DNA of 64,000 nt. Origin: Camillea tinctor (lineage: Eukaryota > Ascomycota > Sordariomycetes > Xylariales > Xylariaceae). Both the position numbers and the translations under genes were made by a program. Each line of letters starts with the position of its first letter. Position 1 is the stretch's first letter. Positions 35,048 to 45,587 of the stretch are shown here, in pieces. The stretch lies in NCBI GenBank assembly GCA_022578605.1, contig MU394092.1, positions 293,556 to 357,555 of the forward strand. Reading direction: 5' to 3'. The notes under the pieces were generated by a model, which did no database searches, was not told the origin of the DNA, and saw only the letters and a program-made list of their open reading frames with translations.

Positions 35048-35794
35048 CTCATTATGGTAATATTTGCTAATAGCAAGGGGATAATAAATGTAGCGATGTC
35101 ATGGTCTCCAGAAGAGAGGGCTCTAGGTTAGACAGTATATAAGAAAGGAATTGTAGGTGAAGAAAGGACTCGGGACCTAGGTTTTGAACTGCAGATGTTG
35201 TATGGGTTGTATGGTATGTAAGTGTAAGCTGGCTACTAAGTACTTAGTTACCTAGTTACCTTAAAGACAAGGACCCTCTGCTCAATTTACAAGCTGTCCA
35301 GATCGCAAACGCCGGGTTCAAGGCGACATCAATCCCAGCAAAGCCAACATCTAGCACCTGATTGGTTGGAAGCTTAGGTGGATCTGCTATGGTGGGTCCC
35401 CTCAACAGCGATTATCAATGTCTGTCCCACTGATCCAGTCACCTGCCTCTGCCTAGATTTTCACATACAAGTCATTTTTTAAGAGGAACTTCTTCATATT
35501 ATTTGATTGGCCAGAAACACCATTTCTTAGACTACATAGCTAACCTAGATAACTCATGCACAGTGAAGAAAAGCACGCTCGATTGGGCTTTTTATACTTT
35601 AACCAACTTGATCTCGGTTCCACTTTTAAAAAAAAAGAAATCTGATGCTACACTAAGCAGTAGGGTCATTGTGTGCACTTACAAGACTTTAATAACCTGA
35701 TAACCTCTATATATATATATGTATGTATTTTAATCCACTTCAGAGCCTACATATCTACAAATTTGCAAAATACGAAAAGTGAAGAGAGAAAGCA
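35048..35794. other. divergent promoter region of HRD3 and WDR89
   Basis: About 750 bases. AT-rich, with a TATATATATATA run at about 35709-35720, some 75 bases before the WDR89 ATG, which could serve as its TATA region. No gene is seen. Confidence 0.5.
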
Positions 35795-37071
35795 ATGTTT
35801 CCTCTCACCTGCATAGATGGGTACAAGGTCCCCGTGCGGGAAGAAGTCTACGTTCTAGATATCATCCCGCTCACCTCGGGACCGGCAACCATATCCTCAA
35901 ACCAGAAGCTCTCGGCCTTCAACCCCACAAACCTGCGCGGAGGGCCCATAATAGATCTCGTCACGCACCATGGCAACATCACATGCGCGAGAGGCTTCGA
36001 CCTGGCCAATTCGGTTGTCTGCACGGCGGGCGAGGATGGGAGTGTGTCTATGTGGGATTTGCGCCAGGATGCGCCGAACGCTGAGGTAGCCAGATTAACA
36101 GGTGAGTAGCTTGTACCCTGAAGTGGTTCCTCTCCTTCGACTTGTATGAATGTCACGATGTGCTAAAAATGAGATTGGGTGCAGATGATCAAGTTCCTAT
36201 CCTATCTTTAGCCTGTTCCAGCACGGGATTCTCAGTTGTGGCCGGCACTGAGTTGCAGAATCACCAGGCGTCAATCTTGATATGGTAAGCTGTGTCTTTT
36301 ACATATTTGCTTTAGAGAGCTATGTTATAACTCATGCTCCTCCCTCTTCTAGGGATGTGCGGTCAACTCCAAAACCGAAGCTTCACTATAAGGAAGTACA
36401 TAGCGATGATGTCACAGAGGTTTGTCTAATTTTCACGCTTGACCCTCATATTTCCTGACCCTTGCTGATATTAATATAACCTAGCTGAATTTCCATCCTA
36501 GTGACCCGAACATATTATTGTCAGGGTCTACTGATGGTCTAGTGAACATCTGTGATACCCGAATTACGGACGAAGATGAGGTTGTCATTCAAACCTTCAA
36601 CCTTGATTCTTCCATCCATCACGCAGCATTTCTAAATGATACAGAAGTGTTCGCGCTATCACACGACGAGAGACTGGCGCTTTATGATATGGCTGAAGGC
36701 TGCGAGAAAGGTTCGGCAACGACTGATTTTGGAGATATGAGAACCGTGCTTGGCTGCCAGTATATTGCCAATGTCTTCGCGAAAGCGAACGGAGCTGGGG
36801 CTGTGATTGGTGCTGGTGCCCATGAGTAAGTCAAATCCAAGCCCGGAAAGAATTATGTTGCCCCGCTAACTCTTTACTTAGTCAAGAAGCGTTTGAGATG
36901 ATCCATCTCACAAAGGGCGAAGGCTGGAATCTCGACAAGGCTAATAGCGTGGTACTACCGGGCGCGCATTCTTCAGAGATTGTTCGAAGTTTCTGCTTCT
37001 ACGATGAAGCCCGGATGGTCTTTAGTGCCGGTGAAGATGGATATATCAAAGCGTGGAGACCAAATGCATGA
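35795..37071 (+). CDS. WDR89: WD40-repeat protein, WDR89 family
   Basis: Five exons, 35795-36101, 36185-36284, 36353-36419, 36485-36825 and 36882-37071, give 334 residues. It is a beta-propeller of the WDR89 / yeast YNL035C type; molecular function is not established. WD-like units include AGEDGSVSMWDLR (78-90), the HHGNITCARGF stretch before it, SGSTDGLVNICDTR and the last blade AGEDGYIKAWRPNA at the C terminus. Splice phases 1, 2, 0 and 2 all preserve blade boundaries. The stop lies only 35 bases from the stop of FRG1 on the other strand, so the 3' UTRs must overlap. Confidence 0.88.
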
Positions 37072-37106
37072 TAACAGACCCATCGGTTCACCATTCGCTG
37101 CCGCTC

Positions 37107-37997
37107 TCAACCATATTTGTCGTGTTTGCTCTTGGATTTCAGATCCAGGAGCTTCTCGTGATAATCGCCCTCCCTCCTTGCCTTCTTTAGGGTTTTGACT
37201 TCATCTTCGTCGAGTCGTCGTCCAGCCGCTTCTTCGAGTTCCCTTCGGCTTACTTTTTCCTTTGCCTTAGACTCCTTCGAAGCCTTCAATTGAGGTTTGA
37301 AACGTGCCTGCATACGAATCCTCACCGTCGTATCAAATTTAATTTCACTCGCGTCTCCTCGGACCTCAGGAGCGCCGTTTGCTTTCGTAGACTCCTTCGC
37401 GGTCAAAAATGTCTCCTGCAATGTCTGTATTTGAAATGTGCCCGGTGTATCGGCAGTAGCTATAACGTTCCACGTCTCGGGTGGTGCCACGGCCTCGGAT
37501 GTGGCGGTGAGAATGCCATATTTATCACAACTCAAATATCTACAAAATAATTAGCCACTGTGCATTGAATATCCCCCTTAATATCTAGGAGACTGCCGAT
37601 TCAGGGGCACTTACTTGCCATAACGGCCTTTGAATCTGAAATTTTCGGTGCCGTGTATTTTATTCGCAACCCAGACTTGCCGTACGTCATGCGGCTCAGC
37701 ACTCGAAGGGTTCCCATCGATGATGTTTACAATGGGATCCGCGAAGATCTTGCCATTCGCGTCACAGGCCAGGCATGTTGGCGGCTCTGTGGGTAGCACA
37801 ATCATGATAGGTCCAACAACATCACCCACCACATCGGCAGATACCCAACTATCATCACTCTCAACTTCATCGCCACCAGCTCTCGTGACCGCGGTTTCAC
37901 TAGAGCCAGCGGCGGTGACATCGGTAGAAGACTCAGCCTCGGCACGCTTTCTCTTCTTGGGCTTTTTATCACCCTTGAACGAGAGCGGCTTTACCAT
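37107..37997 (-). CDS. FRG1: FRG1-like actin-bundling / RNA-associated protein
   Basis: Two exons, 37997-37615 and 37539-37107, give 271 residues, close to human FRG1. FRG1 proteins localise to nucleoli and Cajal bodies, associate with spliceosomes and bundle actin. The N terminus has the basic nuclear signal KKPKKRKR. The fascin-like beta-trefoil follows: VWVANKIHGTENFRFKGRYGKYLSCDKYGIL, formed across the intron, is highly typical. The C terminus is a Lys/Glu-rich helical region ending in KHDKYG. It is convergent with the WDR89 gene. Confidence 0.92.
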
Positions 37998-38560
37998 TGT
38001 GATGTCGTAGAAGAAGGTATATGCGGTTAGCCTAGACTAATAGCTTGATGCTATGGATGGATGGCGGGAAAGGGTTGGGAATGTCAAACTTAGAAAGGTT
38101 GTCAATTGTCCAGACACGATCGCGCACTAAATTAAAGCTTTGACCAGTAAAAGAAGCTGAGTCAAGGTTAGCTCCTCTAAATTTGACAGGGATACGTTAT
38201 CTCTCCTATCACCCCTGCATTCTATCGCTATCACCCCGCTCAGCTTTGAACTACCCCGCCGAAAAAGCTCAAGAGGCGTGTTGCTATAAGCATAAACTCA
38301 CGGGGAGTCTAGAACTAATGCACGCCTACAGGATACAGCGGATATGTAATAGTGTAAGTAGTAGCACTGCTTCGGTACGGTAATCTCCTATAAGAACAAG
38401 CACGGAGCTCTCCGCCTTTGGGAATAATACCGTCCAGAGCCGTATCAGAAGAAACCCTATCACAATTTGGCAAACACTTGAAAGTCAGAGTTTTCATCAA
38501 CGATAAATTATTTCTGTGATACTACTCAGGGACAAGGAAACCCATATCAATCAAATTAAC
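37998..38560. other. divergent promoter region
   Basis: 563 bases between the starts of FRG1 and the oxygenase gene. No motif stands out beyond AT-rich stretches near the oxygenase start. Confidence 0.5.
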
Positions 38561-39774
38561 ATGGCTATAGCACAACCAGTCGTGGTATCGTTGGCGGATC
38601 TCAAGAATGGTGAGTGTATGCAAGAAATCGTCGAAGCCATCGTGCTTACTAACGAGTATAGGCGATATTTCCTTCGCCACACTACAGGAAGCCTTTGGAC
38701 CAGAGTCCCTCGGTATTCTTGTAGTTAAGGATGTCCCAGCAGAGTTTCCTAGTTTAAGACACCGGCTGTTGTCTTACGCATCTTATATGGGTAACCTCTC
38801 GGAAAAAGACTTTGGTATGAAACAGACTCATGGTGTAATTTCTTTTTTCAAAAATAAAACGACACAGAATTTCTGATAATTTATTAGAGATATTCACAAA
38901 CGAAGCTGCTAAATACCTTGTCGGATGGTCGAAGGGTAGAGAGAAGCTGAAAGATGGGGGAGCCGACGAGTTCAAGGGCTCATTCTACGCGAATTGCGCG
39001 TTCTACGTCGACCCGTCATTAGATTCCGCCAAGCCAACGGAGAAGTTCCCGCTGGAGGAGTTTCCGGAGTACCTGGCACCCAACTCATGGCCACCGCAAG
39101 AAATGCTTCCTGGGTTCAGGCCGACGATGGAGCAGATGTGTAGCTTAATTATCGATACTGCGGTGCTAGTCGCACGAGCCTGTGACCGTTTTGCCGAAAA
39201 AGAGATTCCAGGATATCCACCGGCGTACTTAGAGACTGTGGTCAAGTCCTCATCCACGACGAAAGCTAGACTGCTCCATTACTACCCAATGCCAGAGGAT
39301 ATCTTAGCCAAAAATCAGGACGAAGATAATTGGTGCGCAGTGCACAAGGACCACGGCTGTCTGACGGGGCTGACATCGGCCATGTTCGTGGACGAGCTGA
39401 AAACAAATTCCAAGGTGCCGGTATTTGGAATTGATAAGGTGCCGGAGTCGCTACCCACACTGGAAGAATTGCCCCAGTCGCCGGACCCGCAAGCCGGCCT
39501 CTGGATCAAGGATAGAAAGGGCGTTCCTGTTCAAGTCAAGATCCCGAGGGATTGCATCGCGTTTCAAACAGGCGAGACCCTAGAGCGGATCACCCGGGGC
39601 AAGTTTAAGGCTGTCGAGCACTCTGTGCGAGGCGCATACGCAAGGGGTGTAGCTCGGAACACCCTAGCTGTCTTTACTCAGCCGAATTTGGAAGACGAAG
39701 TTGACCTCGATCAGCATATCAGCTTTGGAGAGTTTGCAAGAGGGATTATTGCCAAGAATACGGTTGGGCAATAA
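38561..39774 (+). CDS. 2-oxoglutarate/Fe(II)-dependent oxygenase-like protein (isopenicillin N synthase fold)
   Basis: Three exons, 38561-38609, 38662-38814 and 38888-39774, give 362 residues. The fold family uses iron, oxygen and usually 2-oxoglutarate to hydroxylate small molecules. Proposed iron ligands are H220 and D222 in CAVHKDHGCLTGL and H312 in KAVEHSVRGAY; R324 in ARNTLAVF would bind the co-substrate carboxylate. KARLLHYYPMPED just before the first His is typical of the family. The N-terminal part (LQEAFGPESLGILVVKDVP) resembles the DIOX_N region. The substrate is unknown. It stands alone without a biosynthetic partner, and similar genes are widespread in fungi and plants. Confidence 0.88.
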
Positions 39775-40285
39775 TAATAAGACAAACCTGATGTTAAAGG
39801 TGGAGGTATTTTTCTCCGTATAGCAATCTCAGTGATATTTGCTGTAAATGACGGAATCCTTTAACGTGAAATGGATTTGGTTAGTAGGTAGGCTGAAGAA
39901 AAATGAATGAAAAAGCTCTCCTATTGTGTAAGAGATTTGGAATATCATGAACACGAAACAATCTTAACTTAAGAACTGCATACGCAGGTACATTTCATAA
40001 TACCTGACGTATTATTAAAGGGAACAGAGCTCATCTATGGACTTAGACTACCGAGGTCAGCCCCACTACCAGGGACCGCGTTTCACTCTTCGGCCGGAGT
40101 CGGTGGAAAGCGTATCTCAAATCACCTGCATGTATGCATGTAGCAATCGCCATGCAGTTATGGCGTCACCATCGCCTATCCCTCCTTTGGCATCCCTCCT
40201 TACTGGTACTGGCACTACACTAACCTAAACCTAGTACATATATCAGCACGCATCTCCTCACATAGCAGCCACAACCTAGGTATTC
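39775..40285. other. intergenic, no gene seen
   Basis: Spacer with the oxygenase 3' region and the promoter of the DsbA-like gene. A 63-codon plus-strand frame at 40037-40228 has no recognisable content. Confidence 0.6.
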
Positions 40286-41113
40286 ATGAAGCTCTCCTTC
40301 TTCCACCCCTATTCCATCACACACAGGGCAGCTCTGCGTGCTATAAGAAATCAAAGCCGATCTAACTTCCCTCTACACCCGAGCGTTTACACCAAAAAGC
40401 TACAGCAGCCCCAACAACAACAACAACAATCCTCCAGACTTTTCATCACTACCGCCTCAACCATGGCTCTCCCCCCCAAATTCGCCGGCCACCGGCTCGT
40501 CTTCAGCACGCCCGCAGCAACCGGCCCCGTGCCCCCCACCCAGCACACGCTCGAGCTGTACCTCGACTACGTGTGCCCCTTCTCGGCACGGCAATTCCGG
40601 ACGATCTACAATGTCGTCGCACCACTCGTCCGCGAGAACCCGGCGTGGGCAGGCAACCTGCAGATCGTGTTCCGGCCGCAAGTGCAGCCGTGGCACCCGT
40701 CGTCGACGCTCGTGCACGAGGCGGGCGTGGCGGTGCTGCGCGCGGCGCCCGACAAGTTCTGGGCCTTCAGCGAGGCCCTGTTCGCGGCGCAGCAGGACTT
40801 CTTCGACGTCTCCGTCGTCGCCGAGACCCGCAACCAGACCTACCGCCGCCTGGCCCAGCTCGCGGCCACGGTGGGCGTCGACGAGGAGCAGGTCTACCGC
40901 TTGCTGGAGATCAGCGATAAGCCCGCCCCGGATGGGGGCTTGAACTCGGGAAACGCGGTCACGAATGATCTGAAGGTGCTTATCAAGATGGCGCGTCTGG
41001 TGGGCATTCATGTTAGTCCTACGGTGGTGTTCGATGGGGTGGTGGCGAATGAGATTAGTTCTGGGTGGACGAAGGAGCAGTGGGTTGAGTGGTTGACTAA
41101 GAACATTAGTTAA
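40286..41113 (+). CDS. DsbA-like thioredoxin-fold protein with optional mitochondrial presequence
   Basis: Single exon, 275 residues from the first ATG, 216 from the internal ATG at 40463 (M60). The first 59 residues are rich in Arg, Lys, Ser and Gln with no acids, including a short poly-Q (QPQQQQQQ), and read as a mitochondrial presequence. The body starts near residue 60. It has the active-site position CPFS (97-100) after LELYLDYV, with only one cysteine where DsbA has CxxC, and a cis-Pro-like HVSPTVVFDG near the C terminus. It therefore cannot form the usual CxxC disulfide. Fungal proteins of this type are annotated as thioredoxin-like fold or DSBA oxidoreductases; substrates are unknown. 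Sequence around CTCAACCATGG makes M60 a strong start context, so two products are plausible. Confidence 0.85.
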   Translation: MKLSFFHPYSITHRAALRAIRNQSRSNFPLHPSVYTKKLQQPQQQQQQSSRLFITTASTMALPPKFAGHRLVFSTPAATGPVPPTQHTLELYLDYVCPFSARQFRTIYNVVAPLVRENPAWAGNLQIVFRPQVQPWHPSSTLVHEAGVAVLRAAPDKFWAFSEALFAAQQDFFDVSVVAETRNQTYRRLAQLAATVGVDEEQVYRLLEISDKPAPDGGLNSGNAVTNDLKVLIKMARLVGIHVSPTVVFDGVVANEISSGWTKEQWVEWLTKNIS

Positions 41114-41573
41114 GGGGGCTATATAGTCGTTCTTGTTAGTGTGTGTCTCTCGTTACAAGGAAAAGCGAAGAGGAACCAGAAGTAGATTGCATTGGCAAAA
41201 GCTATCTTAGGTATCTCAATTAAGAAGTTTACATGGCCGACTACCTATATATGACTACTCCTCGGGAAAGATAACTACCTACCTTAAATCTATTATCACA
41301 TGAAATCTTAACATAATACTAGGTAGATACTTAAGTATAGGAGGATCCATTTAGGGGGTGAGAGGATAGAACTTGGGACGATAGCAAGTGACACCTGACA
41401 TCAGCTGGAGGGAATTCGTAGCAACTCACCTTGTCGCATCACCACCTGCAATTTTGTAATTTTCTTGGCCAATTATGACGACGAATTTACACACCAACTT
41501 GGTTTACATACCTACGCTGCTCCCTCGGACATGTCTCATTTTGTTTAACTGTACTTAATGAGAACCAATCAAC
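41114..41573. other. intergenic, no gene seen
   Basis: AT-rich spacer between two plus-strand genes, with TACCTACC-type short repeats near 41275-41330. It includes the promoter of the TMEM70-like gene. Confidence 0.6.
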
Positions 41574-42477
41574 ATGTTCGCAGTCGGCATCCTTAGGAAA
41601 TGCCAATTGAGTCCTCTAAGGCGGAATATCGTCACTTTACGCAGCGTTGCGCTACGTCCCGCGCCGAGGACAAAGCTTCAGACCTCATGCTTCAAGAGAT
41701 TCGAGACGAACTCGGCGAACAACAAAAGTGGCACTAATTCTGTACCCCCTGGAGACGCCGCATCTCCGAAGAGAGGTTAGTTTTCAAGGCATCTCAATCC
41801 TCTACCTATTATCCAGCTGACGTGAAACGGTAGCCTACCCTGAGAGATTATGTGTATACCATGCCGGCACTACTCGGATAATGATGGTGGCATGTCTGAA
41901 GGTGTCGACTCTGTTCATGTTTGTGTTCTTCGTCTTCGTCGTCACTCCGCTTTATATCGATAAGGAGGGCCTGGACCTATCTCCCAACATAGTACGGAGT
42001 AAGTATCTACCTACCTATAGAACCTATCTCCTTATTTAGTTATATGGATCTCTACTTTAGCTAACACGGTCCGCTCAAGGCGCTCTCTCGGGTATAATAC
42101 CCCTCGCGTTCGTGGCGTACACCACGGCGCCATTCGTGACCTTTATCCATCTCCGCCTGCCCCCGTATGCGCGGCAGTCGAAGGAGCTGCTCGCCCGGTT
42201 TGTGAAACATCTCCCGCCCGACACGGAGCTGGAGATCACAACGATGAACTTCCTGGCCAAGCCGCGCATAAGCAAGGTCAAGATCTCGGACCTGAAGCCC
42301 AGTAAGAGCCGGTTCGGCCTCGTCAGTCTAACCAGGGATACGAAGGCTGAGAACGCCAAGCGGAAGTGGTACCAGCCTCGTGCTGTCGGACAGTTCAGTG
42401 TCCAGTCTAATACTATGCCCCGGGTGCCCTGGGTTTGGGGGGAGACGTCAAAGATGATCAACAAACGGAAGCCATAA
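41574..42477 (+). CDS. mitochondrial inner-membrane protein, TMEM70-like
   Basis: Three exons, 41574-41775, 41834-41998 and 42080-42477, give 254 residues. The first 50 residues are basic with a hydroxylated, acid-poor composition (RKCQLSPLRRNIVTLRSVALRP), a strong presequence. YPERLCVYHAGTTR precedes two hydrophobic hairpin helices (CLKVSTLFMFVFFVFVV and IIPLAFVAYTTAPFVTFI) joined by a short loop. A C-terminal matrix domain follows, with ELEITTMNFLAKPR and KSRFGLVSL. Size, helix hairpin and domain order match TMEM70, which helps ATP synthase assembly. The identification rests on architecture and should be treated as probable. An alternative intron 2 (GTACGG donor, TTTAG acceptor) also keeps frame and changes only a few residues. 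Confidence 0.65.
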
Positions 42478-42901
42478 CCTGTGTAATCCGGTTTGTTGGT
42501 GTAAGATATAGAGTTGGGCCTGGAGGAAATATACTACATAAAATTGCTATGTAGGGATTAGCCTACCCCTTGGAAGTACCCAGCCCATATTATCTGTTTA
42601 AATACCTATATATACTGTGTAGTAAAGTAAGATCCGGGCTGCCGGGGTTTGGCTGGTTTAGGTAGCTTCCTCTTCCTCTACCCTCTACCAGCTGGCAATC
42701 GGGTATTCTCGGGATTTCCAGCTGTAAGTTGGGATTTACTAGGTTTAGCTATGTATTAGTTAAACCTTAGCGATATCGCTGCAGTGCTGACCCTCTTTTT
42801 TTTCTTCCCGTCCCTTTAACTAGCTCCCCGGACCAGAGTCAAATCTCAACCACAACATCTTCCTCCAGGATGTCCTGACAACTCCAATAACAATTTTAGG
42901 G
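42478..42901. other. intergenic, FPGS1 promoter region
   Basis: Pyrimidine-rich near 42795-42830. No gene is seen. Confidence 0.55.
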
Positions 42902-44685
42902 ATGCATCATGTGTTCAGGCGCATCTGCTGTTACCCTAACATCCACCCATCCATTTTAAAGAGCACGAACCTCGTAGTCTGGCGTACAATGGCTACTTCT
43001 ACAGCCACTACCATCACTGATGTCCCCCAACCCGCCGGGAGGACTTATAATGTAAGCTTACCCTAGCTACCTGCTAGCTTCTACGTCAGAGGGTAATGAG
43101 GAAATACCCGCTAATTAGATGCTTGTCCTATACGGCACCGGGTTGAATCCAGGACGCAATTGATGCTCTCAACTCGTTACAAACCCCCTATGCCATCATT
43201 GAGGCCCGCCGTAAGGCCGGCATCCGGCCCGGCGCTACCTCCATTGCCGAGATGCATGAGTACCTCCGGCGCATTGGATATGTGAACACCGACCTGGACC
43301 GGCTCAACATTTTGCATGTCGCCGGCACCAAAGGGAAGGGCAGTACCTGCGCCTTCGCCGCCTCTATCCTTGCACATTATCAAAAGAAGACAGCAGCGTC
43401 TGGCAGTCCAGTGCCCCGTCGCATCGGTTTGTTTACGAGTCCCCATCTGATCGCCGTGCGCGAGCGCATCCGTGTTGATGGCCAGCCCATCAGTGAGGAT
43501 GCCTTCGCGCGGTACTTCTTCGAGGTCTGGGATCGATTAGGTAAAGCCGAGGCCAAGGCGGCAGAAGAAAAAGCGAGCGAGGAAGGCGTTGTACCAATGC
43601 CCCCGCGACCTATCTACTCGCGCTACTTGACACTCATGAGCTATCACGTGTATCTAAGTGAGGGAGTCGATGTTGCTGTTTACGAGACGGGAATTGGTGG
43701 CGAGTACGATGCCACGAACGTGGTACAGCGGCCCGTAGCGACTGGAATCAGCACCCTCGGCATCGATCACGTGTTTGCCCTCGGTGACACTGTCGAGAAG
43801 ATCGCTTGGCATAAGGCCGGTATTATGAAGCCCGGTAGTGCTGCCTTCACTATCGAGCAAGTCCCAGGAGCAGCACAAGTGCTTCGAGAGCGGGCTGAAC
43901 AAAAGGGTGTAAACATGAAGGTCCTCGAGGTTGACCCGCGACTCAAGGGAGTTAAGATCCGTCCAGACGCCCTCTTCCAGAAGAAGAATGCTAGCCTAGG
44001 TATCGCACTGGCGGAAACAGCGCTACAAAAGCTCGACCCCAGCTTCACCCCTGACCATTCCGCGCCGCTTCCTCAAGAGTTTGTCGATGGCCTTGAGCAG
44101 GTTGTCTGGCGCGGCCGGTGTGAGGTTAAGGCCGAGGGCCGCATTGTGTGGCACATAGACGGGGCGCACACGATCGACAGTCTAAAGATGGCTACACGGT
44201 GGTTCGCAGAGGAGTGTGCTTCCGCCGCTACTGATACTGGCCTTAATAAAAACCCCAAAGGTCCGAAAGTCCTCATATTCAACCAGCAAGGGCGTGACGA
44301 AGCCGTGAACTTCCTCGAGGCCATGTACAACAACCTGAAAGCACATGGCCAAGCCCCTTTTGACCACGTCGTCTTCTGCTCTAACGTCACCTACGCCGCC
44401 ACAGGGTACAAGCGCGACTTCGTCAACCGCCAGTATGATCCGGACGCGATAAGTGCGCTCACAGCACAACACAAATTCGCAGAGCGGTGGAGGGAACTCG
44501 ATCCCAGAGCTACGGTTGTGGTCCTGCACACGATAGAGGAGGCGATTGAGTATGCGAGGGGGGTCGCTAGGAAGCTTGATGAGGAAGGGAGAAACGAGGA
44601 CGAGAAGGTTAGGGCGCTAATTACGGGAAGTTTGCATTTAGTTGGTGGCGCATTAGGGATTTTGGAGGGGGCTGATGCGCTGTAA
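42902..44685 (+). CDS. MET7: folylpolyglutamate synthase 1
   Basis: Two exons: 42902 (or 42989)-43051 and 43153-44685. The short form has 531 residues, the long form 560. FPGS adds glutamates to reduced folates in the cytosol and mitochondria, needed for methionine and one-carbon metabolism. The ATP-binding loop is HVAGTKGKGS (76-85 of the short form); the lysine after T fits FPGS rather than dihydrofolate synthase. LFTSPHL, ETGIGGEYDATN, GIDHVFALGDT and WHIDGAHT are further Mur-ligase-type motifs. An in-frame ATG at 42902 adds 29 residues with Arg/Lys/His and no acids, a possible mitochondrial presequence, as in other eukaryotic FPGS genes made from alternative starts. It faces a second FPGS gene tail to tail. 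Confidence 0.95.
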
Positions 44686-45587
44686 GGAGAGCATGAATAG
44701 TTTACTGAGTGGTGGTTAGAAGGAGCGTAAGTAAGGGGGATCTGGGCGCTATTATCGTTTTTTTTTGTTAAAACATGTAGGTTGTGTACTTCTCGTCCTC
44801 TTTTAGGGGTATTTATGTATTAGATAAGGAAGGGAAAGAGGGCGGTCGAAAGGATCATTGGGATACTGTGAAAATAGAAATTTCGAATACTCAACAATGG
44901 GCGAAAGGGGGGTTCACATATACATATATATCGAACCAAGTTGACAGGAAGGGGAGAGGGATTGGGTCTGCATCGGTTCAACCCGTACTCTATTTATGTT
45001 TATATTTATCGAGCTAAACCAGACTCTACTAGCGAACCACCTGCTAGCTACTTAGGGGTCCCGTGGCGGTACAATAGTGAGAATAAATCGTGTAACAGAG
45101 ACGAACTTTTCATATTCTTGATTGTGATATTTTGATTTGTTTCTTTTATTTGATCCATCTGATATTTAACTAGATGGATATCTAGTTCGTGTGGTTGAAC
45201 TGCACTGAACTAAAACACATCGACGATGTGTATTAACATGACCTTTTCTCATATCAGAAGAATAAGGGGTTAGTTGAGTTAGGAAAGGTATACCGAGCAA
45301 GGAGACATCCATCTCTCAGGGCTCTTATATACCTTCCTCATAGTACCCTAAAGTGAATCCTCTCCATTGCCTCAGTCCTGCGTATCTCAATACCATTTTT
45401 AAACAGCTAAATTGGAAATAGGGAGGCCACTATTAGCCTCTTATATCCATTACAAACCTAACTATACCCACTGCACACACTCATCATCTTGCTGCATTCC
45501 GAGGACGTGATGAAATGTAGGTTGTCCGCTTCGTTTTCTCACTGCTACTCTTATTCACATTCCTACGCGGGATCACTTGCTACTCGT
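44686..45587. other. spacer between the two convergent FPGS genes
   Basis: About 900 bases, AT-rich, with no coding signal. A poly-T run lies at about 44758-44766. No trace of a repeat or third FPGS copy was noticed by eye. Confidence 0.6.
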
